NCBI GenBank assembly: GCA_905182415.1
Contig: CAJJBK010000009.1
Coordinates: 1-64,000, forward strand
Reading direction: 5' to 3'
Origin: an uncultured Woeseiaceae bacterium
GTDB lineage: Bacteria; Pseudomonadota; Gammaproteobacteria; Steroidobacterales; Woeseiaceae
Length of the DNA stretch: 64,000 bases
The notes below the pieces were generated by a model. That model saw only the letters and a list, made by a program, of their open reading frames with translations. It was not told the DNA's origin and searched no databases. Positions 48,224 through 58,128 of this stretch are shown here, piece after piece. The translations under genes and the position numbers were made by a program. Numbering within the stretch: position 1 is the first letter of the stretch; each line of letters opens with the position of its first letter.

Positions 48224-49534
48224 ATGAGTAAATTCAATCAATTTACATTATTAAAACAAGTGCGGTTCGCGCCTTTTTTTAGCACTCAATTCTTAGGGGC
48301 TTTCAATGATAATATTTTTCGCAATGGGCTAATTATTCTTCTTACCTTTAAAGGTATTGAAATATTTGGACTCAATGCTAGTCAAATAGCAAATGTTGCT
48401 GGTGCCTTATTCATACTGCCTTATTTTTTATTTTCAGCAATTGCAGGTCAATTGGCTGATAAATATGAAAAATCACTCTTAATTCGTTCTGTAAAACTCC
48501 TAGAGATCGGATTGATGCTATTCGCTGCTATCTCACTAATCACAAAGAATTATTCTTCGCTACTTTTCATCTTATTTCTAATGGGGTTCCAATCCTCTTT
48601 ATTTGGTCCAGTTAAATATGCTTATATACCTCAAAAACTCAATACCAACGAGCTTATAGGTGGAAATGCACTAGTTGAATCTGGGACATATATTGCTATT
48701 ATTCTAGGTCTAGTCATAGGCGGATTAGCCGCCTCTTCAAGTCAATACGGTAATTATCCTCTTGCGGTCTGGCTCGTCTCCATATCGATTCTAGGCTATA
48801 TTTCAAGTCGAAAAATACCTTTAACCAAAGCAACTGATCCAGGATTAAAAATAAATTGGAATATTTTCTCTGAAATACCTCGCATCATTAAATACAGCAA
48901 AAAAGACAAAGAAGTATTTCTATGCATTATCGGTATATCTTGGTTTTGGTTCTATGCATCAGCGATAACATTACAAATACCTGCCCTTACGTTAAATACA
49001 ATCAATGGAAATGAAACAATAACAACCTTATTGCTTGCAACCTTTGCAATTGGAATTGGCATTGGATCATTAGCTTGTGAGAAACTATCTAAAAATCGTG
49101 TAGAAATCGGTATTGTTCCAATAGGAGCTATTGGTTTAACTGTCTTTGTTTTGGATTTATATTTTTCTGCTTCAGGAAATAATCAAGTTCAAATAACTAC
49201 TGTAATAGATTTTATCGATCAACCTCGACACTGGCGTATAATTTTTGACCTCATTATGATTGGGGCTTGTGGTGGGATCTTTAGTGTTCCTTTCTATGCA
49301 AAAATACAAAAAGAAGCCGATACTCAATATTTATCTAGAATAATTGCCGCCAATAATATTCTCAATGCAATATTTATGGTGTCAGCTTCACTTTTAGCAA
49401 TAACAACTTTAAGCCTAGGCTTAACTATCTTAGAGTTCTTCGCTCTCTTGTCAGCTTTGAACATAATTCTTATGATTTATATGCACAATCAATCGAAGGA
49501 ATTTATAAAAAAATTTACCAGACTATTAAAATAA
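48224..49534 (+). CDS. MFS transporter, LplT-like
   Basis: The 436-residue inner-membrane MFS protein starts FAPFFSTQFLGAFNDNIFRNG, the hallmark of LplT-type lysophospholipid flippases and the fused Aas proteins, followed by ADKYEKS. A gap in the middle (about 310-330) contains polar residues. In many bacteria the acyltransferase Aas is fused or adjacent; it is not found beside this gene. It follows the SYLF lipid-binding protein, which hints at a shared role in phospholipid handling (inference). Confidence 0.83.
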   Translation: MSKFNQFTLLKQVRFAPFFSTQFLGAFNDNIFRNGLIILLTFKGIEIFGLNASQIANVAGALFILPYFLFSAIAGQLADKYEKSLLIRSVKLLEIGLMLFAAISLITKNYSSLLFILFLMGFQSSLFGPVKYAYIPQKLNTNELIGGNALVESGTYIAIILGLVIGGLAASSSQYGNYPLAVWLVSISILGYISSRKIPLTKATDPGLKINWNIFSEIPRIIKYSKKDKEVFLCIIGISWFWFYASAITLQIPALTLNTINGNETITTLLLATFAIGIGIGSLACEKLSKNRVEIGIVPIGAIGLTVFVLDLYFSASGNNQVQITTVIDFIDQPRHWRIIFDLIMIGACGGIFSVPFYAKIQKEADTQYLSRIIAANNILNAIFMVSASLLAITTLSLGLTILEFFALLSALNIILMIYMHNQSKEFIKKFTRLLK

Positions 49535-49547
49535 AACCCAACACTCT

Positions 49548-49577
49548 TTGATTAGCCATTAAAATCTAAGCTATAAT
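49548..49577 (+). promoter_or_regulatory. Sigma-70 promoter for the 82-residue ORF
   Basis: TTGATT (49548-49553), an 18-base spacer and a perfect TATAAT (49572-49577). The expected start of transcription is about 20 bases before the ATG at 49607, so the small gene has its own promoter. Confidence 0.6.
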
Positions 49578-49606
49578 GCCTGTCTTTGGGGTATCAGAGA
49601 TAAAAT

Positions 49607-49855
49607 ATGGATTTTTGTCATCAGCACAACGTAAGCATTAAACTCAAAAATGAAAAAAAGAATTTTGGCATCAAAGTTACCCTTCCATTGGGGGATACTC
49701 TAGGAAATCTTCTCGGAGAGAATTGGTCAAAACAGCATTGGTATGATGATGAAAATGAGAGAGATTTAGCGTTCGAGAAAATGAAAATCCGTCATGGTTA
49801 TTACAGAAAAACTGATAACCCTTCTCAAATTATTGAAAAAATTACACGTCAATAA
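49607..49855 (+). CDS. Conserved-looking small protein of unknown function
   Basis: The 82-residue protein MDFCHQHNVSIKLKNEKKN... has charged central and aromatic segments (ENWSKQHWYDDENERD, RHGYYRKTDNPSQ) and no transmembrane helix. I do not recognise it. It has a good promoter and precedes the isocitrate dehydrogenase gene by 66 bases. A GGGG-type run lies in the 5' leader but there is no ideal ribosome site. Confidence 0.65.
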   Translation: MDFCHQHNVSIKLKNEKKNFGIKVTLPLGDTLGNLLGENWSKQHWYDDENERDLAFEKMKIRHGYYRKTDNPSQIIEKITRQ

Positions 49856-49921
49856 TCTAAAAAGACCTAGAAAAGCTCTACATAATCGCTCCTTAGAAAA
49901 TAATATAAAAAGTTAAAAAAT

Positions 49922-52150
49922 ATGATCGTATCTAAAATTATCTATACTAAAACAGATGAAGCTCCATTGTTGGCAACGTATTCCTTGCTCCCCATAATTA
50001 AAGCATTTGCGAAAACCGCAAATATCAAAATTGAAACTCGTGATATTTCTCTGGCAAGCAGAATTCTATGTAATTTTCCAGAAAATCTAAGTGATACACA
50101 AAAAATAAAAAATGACCTCGATGAGCTTGGTGATTTAGTAAAAAAAGCCTCAGCTAATATAGTAAAACTTCCCAATATCAGTGCGTCTATTCCGCAATTA
50201 AAAGCCGCTATTGCTGAATTACAAGATCAAGGTTACTTAATTCCAAGCTATCCAGACAATCCCAAGAATGATAATGATAATATTATTAGGAATAAATACT
50301 CAAAAATATTGGGGAGTGCTGTAAATCCAGTGTTAAGAGAGGGCAATTCAGACAGAAGAGTAGCAAAAGCTGTAAAAAAATTCGCAAAGAATAATCCCCA
50401 CAGTATGGGCGCTTGGAGTAAAACCTCGAAGACTTCTGTAGCTCATATGCAAGAGGGTGATTTTTACTCTTCAGAAAAATCCTACACTTCAAATGATTCT
50501 GGCACTCTAAAAATAGAATTAATAAACAGTAAAGGTGAGCATTCAGTTCTAAGAAGTAATCTTAAAATCCAATCAAATGAAATTATTGATACGGCATCGA
50601 TGAATATAAGCAAACTTAGGGAGTTCTTTACAAAAGAAATAGAATCCAGTAAGCAACAAAATATATTACTATCATTGCATCTTAAAGCTACAATGATGAA
50701 AGTCTCGGACCCAATTATCTTTGGTCATGCAGTCACCACATACTACGCAGAATGTTTTGAAAAATATGCTGAAATATTCCAGGAAATTGGTGTGGATGCA
50801 AATAACGGTATCGGTGATGTTTATTCAAAAATCAAAGGATTACCTGATGAGCAACGTCTAGAAATAGATAAAGACCTCTCAAGTATATATAAAAAACAAC
50901 CTTCATTGGCCATGGTTGATTCAAATAAAGGAATAACAAATTTACATATTCCCAGTAATGTCATTATTGATGCTTCAATGCCAGCTGCGATTAGATCATC
51001 AGGGAAAATGTGGGGTGCTGATGGGAAATTACATGACACTAAAGCAATGATACCGGACCGATGTTATGCAACCATCTATCAAGAGGTAATTGACTTTTGC
51101 AGAGAAAATGGTGCCTTTGATGTGACCACAATGGGAAATGTATCAAATATCGGGTTGATGGCTCAAAAAGCCGAAGAATACGGTTCTCATGACAAAACTT
51201 TTGAAATTTCTACCTCTGGATTGGTTAGAGTCAGTGATGAAAATGAGTCTATTTTGAGCGAACATGTCGTCAAAAAAGGAGATATATGGCGAATGTGTCA
51301 AACTAAGGATGTGCCAATAGTAAATTGGGTTAAATTGGCCATTGAAAGAGCCAGGATCACTCAATCACCAGCCATTTTCTGGCTGGACAAAAATAGAGCC
51401 CATGATAGACAATTAATTAAAAAAGTTACTAAATACTTGGCTAATGAGGACGTTAAAAAATTGGATATATCCATCCTTTCGCCACAAAAAGCCATGAAAA
51501 AGACATTGGAAATAATTCATTCTGGTGGAGATGTGATTTCTGTAACTGGCAATGTGTTGAGAGACTATTTAACTGATCTATTTCCAATCTTAGAACTTGG
51601 AACAAGTGCTAAAATGCTCTCTATTGTGCCACTTCTAGATGGAGGGGGCCTCTACGAAACAGGTGCAGGTGGATCAGCCCCAAAACATGTTGCTCAATTT
51701 ATTCAAGAAGGTCACCTTCGCTGGGATTCACTGGGTGAATTCCTAGCCATGAAAGTGTCTTTAGAGGAGCTTGCACGAAAAACAAAAAACAAAAAAGCGG
51801 AAATTATCGCCAACGCACTTGGACAAGCTAATTCAATGTTTTTAGAAAACAATAAATCTCCATCGAGAAAAGTAGGCGAATTCGATAATCGTCATAGTCA
51901 TTTCTATCTGACTATTTACTGGGCCAAAGCCATTGCAGAACAATCTGACGACCAAGATTTAAAAAACATATTCTCAACACTTCATGCAACTCTAATTACA
52001 AATGAAGAAAAGATTAATCAAGAGTTAAATGAGACTCAAGGAAAAAGCATCGACCTCGGTGGTTATTATCATCCAGATGAACAATTACTGAATAAAGCAA
52101 TGCGGCCAAGTCACTGTTTTAATGGGATTATTGATTCGATCAATGCTTAG
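49922..52150 (+). CDS. icd2: NADP-dependent isocitrate dehydrogenase, monomeric
   Basis: It converts isocitrate to 2-oxoglutarate in the TCA cycle with NADPH production. The 742-residue length and the start SKIIYTKTDEAPLLATYSLLPII identify the monomeric IDH class, not the dimeric icd. The internal segment SNIGLMAQKAEEYGSHDKTFE and the GAGGSAPKHV region are characteristic. It competes with isocitrate lyase for substrate, so its control matters for the glyoxylate shunt. Confidence 0.97.
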   Translation: MIVSKIIYTKTDEAPLLATYSLLPIIKAFAKTANIKIETRDISLASRILCNFPENLSDTQKIKNDLDELGDLVKKASANIVKLPNISASIPQLKAAIAELQDQGYLIPSYPDNPKNDNDNIIRNKYSKILGSAVNPVLREGNSDRRVAKAVKKFAKNNPHSMGAWSKTSKTSVAHMQEGDFYSSEKSYTSNDSGTLKIELINSKGEHSVLRSNLKIQSNEIIDTASMNISKLREFFTKEIESSKQQNILLSLHLKATMMKVSDPIIFGHAVTTYYAECFEKYAEIFQEIGVDANNGIGDVYSKIKGLPDEQRLEIDKDLSSIYKKQPSLAMVDSNKGITNLHIPSNVIIDASMPAAIRSSGKMWGADGKLHDTKAMIPDRCYATIYQEVIDFCRENGAFDVTTMGNVSNIGLMAQKAEEYGSHDKTFEISTSGLVRVSDENESILSEHVVKKGDIWRMCQTKDVPIVNWVKLAIERARITQSPAIFWLDKNRAHDRQLIKKVTKYLANEDVKKLDISILSPQKAMKKTLEIIHSGGDVISVTGNVLRDYLTDLFPILELGTSAKMLSIVPLLDGGGLYETGAGGSAPKHVAQFIQEGHLRWDSLGEFLAMKVSLEELARKTKNKKAEIIANALGQANSMFLENNKSPSRKVGEFDNRHSHFYLTIYWAKAIAEQSDDQDLKNIFSTLHATLITNEEKINQELNETQGKSIDLGGYYHPDEQLLNKAMRPSHCFNGIIDSINA

Positions 52151-52165
52151 ATAATTTAATAAAAA

Positions 52166-53434
52166 CTAACTTCTTATTTGACCATTTCCATGAACCACAT
52201 ATTTATAGCTAGTTAACTGCATAGCTCCAACCGGGCCTCTAGCATGTATTCGACCAGTAGCTATACCAATTTCTGCACCCATCCCAAACTCACCCCCGTC
52301 TGCAAACTGAGTTGATGTATTGTGCATTACGATGGCACTATCTACATTTTTGATAAATGTTGTCACAGCTAAAGAATCTTCAGCAATAATACTATCCGTA
52401 TGACCTGAGCCAAAATTCTCAATATGTTCAATTGCCTCACTAACATCATTTACAATTTTACAGGAGATAATGGCATCTAGATATTCAGTTGACCAGTCGG
52501 CATCATTACTTGGTATAACGGTCTTAGAGTAACCTCTCACTTCCTCATCACCCCTGACTTCACAACCAGCGTCAATCAAGTTATCGATAAGTTCTTTTAG
52601 AAAGATTGGCGCAACATCTCGATCAATCAAAATTGTCTCAGCGGCACCGCAAATTCCAGTACGGCGCATTTTTGAATTTAAAATTACCTCTTTAGAAATA
52701 TTTAATTTAGCTGACTTATGGACATACACGTGACAAATACCTTCAAGATGCCCTATAACTGGGATACGGGCTTCGTCTTGAACTCTTTTTACCAGGCTTT
52801 TACCTCCTCTTGGTACAATAACATCAAGATACCGATGCATTGAAGCGAGCATATAACCAACAGCATCTCTGTCTTTGGTGGGAACAAACTGCACAATATT
52901 AGGATCTAGATCTGCATCTATCAAAGCTTGAGATAAACAAGCATGAATGATTTTATTAGACTCAAAACTTTCGGAACCACCCCTGAGAATAACCGAATTT
53001 CCGGATTTAATGCAAAGTGCAGCAGCATCCGCTGTAACATTAGGACGACTCTCATAAATGATTCCAATAACCCCTAAAGGCACGGATATTCTTTGAATCC
53101 TTAATCCATTCGGGCGCTCCCAATCCTCTAATATAAGATTAATTGGATCTTTTATTTTTATGATTTCATCTAAACTTTTGGCCATTGAATAAATTCTTTC
53201 TTTATTCAGTAACAATCTATCGAGCATTGAAGTTGCTATATTTTTTTTCTTGGCATTATCTATATCTTTTTTATTGGCCTCTAAAATTACTTTAGAATTC
53301 TTTTGTAAAGACTCAGAGATTAATCGTATAGCTAGGTTTTTTTGTTGCTCAGAAGTTTGGGCAAATCTCTTTGCTGCAATTTTGGCCAAAATACCCATTT
53401 CATCCATTACATCGTTTATATTTTCGATTACCAT
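52166..53434 (-). CDS. proA: Gamma-glutamyl phosphate reductase
   Basis: NADPH-dependent second step of proline synthesis. The 422-residue ALDH-fold protein has the catalytic Cys in RRTGICGAAETIL and IVPRGGKSLVKRV, the ProA signature. It follows proB by 40 bases in an ilvN-proB-proA unit. Confidence 0.96.
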   Translation of the reverse strand: MVIENINDVMDEMGILAKIAAKRFAQTSEQQKNLAIRLISESLQKNSKVILEANKKDIDNAKKKNIATSMLDRLLLNKERIYSMAKSLDEIIKIKDPINLILEDWERPNGLRIQRISVPLGVIGIIYESRPNVTADAAALCIKSGNSVILRGGSESFESNKIIHACLSQALIDADLDPNIVQFVPTKDRDAVGYMLASMHRYLDVIVPRGGKSLVKRVQDEARIPVIGHLEGICHVYVHKSAKLNISKEVILNSKMRRTGICGAAETILIDRDVAPIFLKELIDNLIDAGCEVRGDEEVRGYSKTVIPSNDADWSTEYLDAIISCKIVNDVSEAIEHIENFGSGHTDSIIAEDSLAVTTFIKNVDSAIVMHNTSTQFADGGEFGMGAEIGIATGRIHARGPVGAMQLTSYKYVVHGNGQIRS

Positions 53435-53474
53435 AAATATTCTCTACTAAATCAGGTTAGGATTATTTGTTACG

Positions 53475-54590
53475 TTAAAAAAGCACCATATCATCTCGGT
53501 GGACAATCTCTGGCTTACCCTGGTAGCCTAATTTTTCGAGAATTGCCTGAGATCGACACCCAATAATTAAGCTTGCCTCAATAGATGAATAAGTGGTAAT
53601 TCCTTTTCCAATCTCTCTATCTTGTTCATTTTTTAAAATAACCACATCGCCACGCTCGAAATTACCCCTTACATTTGTCAACCCTACAGGCAGCAAGCTC
53701 CCTCCTTGACTTAAAGCCACTTTGGCGCCTTTATCTATAATTAAAGTGCCACGCGTATCTAAAAATCCTAACAACCATTGTTTTCTTATCACATGAGGGC
53801 TTTGCATTGCTTCAAAAATAGAACATTTTCCTCCATCCAAAATATTTGAAATAGGTTTGTTTTTAGTTCCATTTGAGATAATAGTCGTACAGCCAGCATG
53901 CATGGCAATTTTAGCAGCGTGTAATTTAGTGAGCATGCCGCCGCTTCCATAATTTGACTCTCTAGATCCAGCCATCTCTAAGATCTCATCTGTTACTGAA
54001 TCAATGCTAGCTATATGTTTTGCTTCAGTAGTTAAAGCGGGATCAGTCTCATACAAGCCATCTACATCTGATAATAGAATCAAGCCATCCGCCATTACCA
54101 TCTGAGCTACGCGAGCAGCCAGACGATCGTTATCTCCATAACTCAGCTCATCAGTGGCTACAGTATCATTTTCATTAATAATTGGAACGACATCTAGTTT
54201 CAATAAAGCCTGCAAAGTATTTTTCGAATTTAAGAATCTTTTTCGATTTTCTGTGTCGTCGGGAGTTAATAATATTTGAGCTACTTTAACGTCATTTTTT
54301 TTCAAGGCTTCTTGCCACTCTATGACTAACTGAGCTTGCCCCATAGCGGCGATAGCCTGTAACTCATTAAGACTCATTTGCGCTCTTTTCCTATCAATAA
54401 TACCACAACCAATTGCTACAGCACCTGATGAAACTACTAATATCTCGACACCGCTTTCTAATAAACTATTAATTTCATCAGCAATACTTTTAAGCCAGAT
54501 TTTATTAAAAGTACCGTCTTTATTAATTAGTAATGCAGATCCTATTTTAATTACGAGACGCTTAAATCCGAAAAATTTATCTCTCTCCAT
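53475..54590 (-). CDS. proB: Glutamate 5-kinase
   Basis: First, feedback-regulated step of proline synthesis. The 371-residue protein has an amino-acid-kinase domain (KIGSALL, SSGAVAIGCGII, NENDTVATDEL, DGLYETDP) and a C-terminal PUA domain from about 275. This is the full-length form, in which the regulatory PUA is kept. It lies 7 bases after ilvN and is cotranscribed with proA. In some gammaproteobacteria proB follows obgE instead. Confidence 0.96.
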   Translation of the reverse strand: MERDKFFGFKRLVIKIGSALLINKDGTFNKIWLKSIADEINSLLESGVEILVVSSGAVAIGCGIIDRKRAQMSLNELQAIAAMGQAQLVIEWQEALKKNDVKVAQILLTPDDTENRKRFLNSKNTLQALLKLDVVPIINENDTVATDELSYGDNDRLAARVAQMVMADGLILLSDVDGLYETDPALTTEAKHIASIDSVTDEILEMAGSRESNYGSGGMLTKLHAAKIAMHAGCTTIISNGTKNKPISNILDGGKCSIFEAMQSPHVIRKQWLLGFLDTRGTLIIDKGAKVALSQGGSLLPVGLTNVRGNFERGDVVILKNEQDREIGKGITTYSSIEASLIIGCRSQAILEKLGYQGKPEIVHRDDMVLF

Positions 54591-54597
54591 TTAACTC

Positions 54598-55116
54598 TCA
54601 ACTTGATAAATTCTGATTTGCGTAGGACGATAAGATTATCTCTCCTTTTGTAACTGCAACACTGCCGCTTCTTGCAAGCGCCTGAACATCGCCTAATACA
54701 GTTACTTTATCCACAAAATTATCAATTATTTCCCTGGCGCCAGTTAATTGAATAGTAAAGCTATTTATAGAATTATCTAATATTTCTGCTTTATACTCCT
54801 CAATTACCAAAAATATTTCTTCTTTTGGATCCTTATTGGGTTTGATTTTAATAATTAATAATTCTCGCTCAAAATGAGCACCCAAAGTCATATCATTTAT
54901 ACTCACCACATCAACTAATTTTGATAATTGAGAATTAAGTTGCGCAATAGCCTCATCTGAACCAGTAATCACCAGCGTAACTCGAGATAAATTTACGTCG
55001 TCTGTAGGGGCAACATTAAGTGATTCAATATTATATCCACGCGTTGAAAATAAGCCTGTCATGCGAGTTAGGGCACCAACTTCATTCTGGAGTATCACTG
55101 ATATAACATGACGCAT
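54598..55116 (-). CDS. ilvN: Acetolactate synthase small (regulatory) subunit
   Basis: ACT-domain regulator that brings valine feedback to acetolactate synthase. The 172-residue protein starts at the ATG at 55116 (MRHVISVILQNEVGALTRM), after AAAAGGAA; an upstream in-frame start at 55146 has no ribosome site. The N-terminal ACT domain (RGYNIESLNVAPTDD) and C-terminal ACT-like half are both present, as in IlvH. It is divergent from the large subunit gene, which is unusual. Confidence 0.93.
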   Translation of the reverse strand: MRHVISVILQNEVGALTRMTGLFSTRGYNIESLNVAPTDDVNLSRVTLVITGSDEAIAQLNSQLSKLVDVVSINDMTLGAHFERELLIIKIKPNKDPKEEIFLVIEEYKAEILDNSINSFTIQLTGAREIIDNFVDKVTVLGDVQALARSGSVAVTKGEIILSSYANQNLSS

Positions 55117-55286
55117 AACGGTTCCTTTTAAATCATAAAAATACAATCGAATGATAAATCATTCCTAGTACAAACCAACTAAGCAAGTATCGATGTTCGC
55201 TTAGTTTTAATACTATTGCAATGTAATAAAATATAGTAAACACTCAATAAAAATGACAGTGAAATTACTTAGTAAACATAAATAAA

Positions 55287-57128
55287 ATGAACACAACTAA
55301 AAATTCTCAAAAACATCCTCTTGCTGGAAAGACAATGATGGGTGCAGATATTATCGTTCAAGTCTTAGCAGATGAAAATGTTGACACCATATTTGGCTAT
55401 AGTGGAGGAGCAATCCTACCAACTTATGATGCTGTTTTTAGGTTCAATGATGATTATAAAAAATCAGATGGTACGCAGCCAATGCCTCTAATTGTTCCTG
55501 CAAATGAACAAGGCGCAGGCTTTATGGCTTCTGGATACGCCAGAGCAAGTGGAAATGTTGGTGTTGTTATGGTTACCTCAGGGCCAGGAGCAACAAATAC
55601 TGTAACTCCTATTAGAGATTGTATGGCTGATTCAGTCCCGATTGTAGTAATTTGCGGTCAGGTTCCAACCACAGCTATTGGTACAGATGCGTTTCAAGAA
55701 GCACCTGTATCAGCAATTATGGGGGCTGTTTCAAAGCATATTTTCTTAGTAACTGACGCAACTCTCTTGGAATCAACTGTCCGATCCGCCTTTGAGTTGG
55801 CTCGAACGGGAAGACCTGGTCCTGTCGTTATAGATATACCAAAAGATATTCAGAACTGGGAAGGTGAATTTAAAGGTACAGGATCACTCCCATTAACCGG
55901 ATATCGAAGTCGATTAAATGCAGTTATGAATAATGATCTTAAAGAAGATGCTTGCGAAAAGTTTTACGCATTATTTAGAGATTCAAAGAGACCGCTGATT
56001 TATGCAGGTGGTGGTGTAATTAATGCAAATGCCAGTCAAGAGATGAAAGCATTTGCGTCGGCTTATGGAATTCCAATTGTGACTACATTGATGGCTCTTG
56101 GGGCCAGTGATACCACTCAACCATTGTCTCTGCATATGCTAGGTATGCATGGCACAGCTTCAGCAAATTATGCAGTTGATGATTGTGATTTTCTAATCGC
56201 TATTGGTGCCAGGTTCGATGACAGAGTAGCTGGAAATCCAAGTGGATTTGCTCCAAATGCAAAAAAAATCGCTCATTTTGACGTAGATATTTCGGAGATT
56301 GGCAAAGTTAAGCAAGTTGATTGGTATCATGTCGGTCAATTAAAAAATGACTTAAACCAGCTTCTTGCTTATGGAGAGAAAATCTCACATTATCAATCTT
56401 TAGATCAATGGCATGCTCATATCGCTGAGCTCAAAGAGATCTATAAATTAAATTATGATAGAAAAAGCAAGTTAATTCAGCCGTATGCAGTTATAGAAGA
56501 AATAAATTCATTAACCGGTGGTAAAGCAATCATTAGTACTGGTGTTGGGCAACATCAAATGTGGGCAGCACAATACTTTGATTATAAAGAGCCAAGATTG
56601 TGGCTGACATCTGGATCAATGGGAACTATGGGTTTCGGTTTACCTGCAGCAATAGGAGCTCAATTTGCTCAACCGAATAGAATGGTAATCGATATTGACG
56701 GGGATGCCAGTATTCGTATGAATATTGGCGAATTAGAAACAGCTACGACCTATAAATTACCAGTCAAAGTTTTGGTGCTTAATAATTTCGGTGATGGCAT
56801 GGTTCGTCAATGGCAAAAACTCTATTACAAAGGGAGAATGTCAGCTAGCGATAAGTCATTGCACAGAAAAGACTTCACCAAAACAGCTGAAGCGGATGGC
56901 TTTAAATACAGCAAGAGATTAGATAGGAAAGAGAATCTCAAAGAGATGATAAAAGAGTTTATTGATTTTGAAGGACCAGCATTTTTAGAGGTCATTATTG
57001 ATCCTGATGCAGGAGTTTATCCTATGGTTGGGCCTGGGCAAACCTATGACAAAATGATCACCGGTGAATGGATAGCTAATAGACACGCCATTAAAGATGA
57101 AGAACTCGATAAAAGCGGGATGTTCTAA
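55287..57128 (+). CDS. ilvB: Acetolactate synthase large (catalytic) subunit
   Basis: ThDP-dependent synthesis of acetolactate/acetohydroxybutyrate for valine, leucine and isoleucine. The 613-residue protein has the catalytic Glu in VPANEQGAGFMASGYARAS, PGATNTVTP, GQVP...GTDAFQEAP and the ThDP-binding GDGD-type segment, here IDGDASIRMNIGEL. The Trp in GMVRQW matches the herbicide-contact Trp of other enzymes. Promoter and 5' leader lie in the 170-base divergent region with ilvN. Confidence 0.95.
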   Translation: MNTTKNSQKHPLAGKTMMGADIIVQVLADENVDTIFGYSGGAILPTYDAVFRFNDDYKKSDGTQPMPLIVPANEQGAGFMASGYARASGNVGVVMVTSGPGATNTVTPIRDCMADSVPIVVICGQVPTTAIGTDAFQEAPVSAIMGAVSKHIFLVTDATLLESTVRSAFELARTGRPGPVVIDIPKDIQNWEGEFKGTGSLPLTGYRSRLNAVMNNDLKEDACEKFYALFRDSKRPLIYAGGGVINANASQEMKAFASAYGIPIVTTLMALGASDTTQPLSLHMLGMHGTASANYAVDDCDFLIAIGARFDDRVAGNPSGFAPNAKKIAHFDVDISEIGKVKQVDWYHVGQLKNDLNQLLAYGEKISHYQSLDQWHAHIAELKEIYKLNYDRKSKLIQPYAVIEEINSLTGGKAIISTGVGQHQMWAAQYFDYKEPRLWLTSGSMGTMGFGLPAAIGAQFAQPNRMVIDIDGDASIRMNIGELETATTYKLPVKVLVLNNFGDGMVRQWQKLYYKGRMSASDKSLHRKDFTKTAEADGFKYSKRLDRKENLKEMIKEFIDFEGPAFLEVIIDPDAGVYPMVGPGQTYDKMITGEWIANRHAIKDEELDKSGMF

Positions 57129-57149
57129 GGCTCCATTAAAAAATTCATA

Positions 57150-58121
57150 TCAACCGCTGCTCTGTATCGCATCAAATAATTCGCGATCCACATTACCGCC
57201 ACTCAAAACTATCGCAGTCACTTTCCCCTCAAGTTCGATTTTCTTATGTAAAGTAGCGGCCAAAGCGACTGCACCGCCGGGTTCAACGACCATTTTTAGA
57301 TGCAGGAAAGCGAATCGCATGGCATCTTTTACTTCTGCATCAGAAACTGTCAATACATCCGAAGTTAGCTCTTTATTGATTGAAAAAGTTAGTTCGCCAG
57401 GCGTCTCTGCAAGTAAAGCATCGCAAATTGATTTCTTATCAGTTTTGTTTTTAATCCTTCTTCTTGCGTTAAAAGATGCCTGTGTATCGTTAAAGTACTT
57501 TGGCTCCACGAGATAAATAGCTGTTTCAGGTAAAAAACCTTTAATAGCAAGAGAAGAGCCTGCACTCAACCCACCCCCTCCACAACAAATTATGACTTGA
57601 TCTAGAGTCACATTCATTTCTTTGCACTGCTGTACGATTTCCAAACCCATTGTTCCTTGACCAATAATTATATCTTTGTGATCGTAAGATGGAACGAGAG
57701 TTGAATTTGACTCTAAAGCAATTTTTTTAGCTATTTCTTCACGATCTTCTTTGTAACGATTGTATAAAATAACATTACCGCCAAGTTTTTTGGTATTTTC
57801 AATCTTAGCTTTGGGTGCATCCTCAGGAATAACTATGGTCGTCTCTATACCTAATAGATTTCCGGCCAAAGCGACACCTTGCGCATGATTTCCTGACGAA
57901 AATGCCACAACCCCTCTGGATGCATCAGCATCGCTTAATTGGCTCATTAAATTATAAGCACCTCTGAGTTTGAATGAACCTGCTCTTTGGAGGCATTCAG
58001 GTTTAATTAAGACTTTTCCTTTAGTTTTCTCATTTAACTCTGAAGATTCAAATAATGGTGTTTTTTGGATCACACCTTTTAAACGCTCTGCTGCCATTAA
58101 GATTTCTTTGTAATCATACAT
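57150..58121 (-). CDS. Threonine/serine dehydratase, PLP-dependent
   Basis: The 323-residue fold-type II PLP enzyme deaminates threonine to 2-oxobutyrate (or serine to pyruvate). It has the PLP lysine in GSFKLRGAYN, SSGNHAQGVALAG and the phosphate loop CGGGGLSAGS. It lacks the C-terminal ACT domains of biosynthetic IlvA, so it is the short (TdcB/serine-racemase-like) form. The neighbouring ilvB still suggests it can feed isoleucine synthesis. It is convergent with ilvB, 21 bases away. Confidence 0.88.
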   Translation of the reverse strand: MYDYKEILMAAERLKGVIQKTPLFESSELNEKTKGKVLIKPECLQRAGSFKLRGAYNLMSQLSDADASRGVVAFSSGNHAQGVALAGNLLGIETTIVIPEDAPKAKIENTKKLGGNVILYNRYKEDREEIAKKIALESNSTLVPSYDHKDIIIGQGTMGLEIVQQCKEMNVTLDQVIICCGGGGLSAGSSLAIKGFLPETAIYLVEPKYFNDTQASFNARRRIKNKTDKKSICDALLAETPGELTFSINKELTSDVLTVSDAEVKDAMRFAFLHLKMVVEPGGAVALAATLHKKIELEGKVTAIVLSGGNVDRELFDAIQSSG

Positions 58122-58128
58122 AATCCGT

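Noticed and set aside
57097-57516. 139-codon plus-strand ORF opposite the threonine dehydratase
   Set aside because: It overlaps the end of ilvB and the antisense of a certain gene, and has no family motif.
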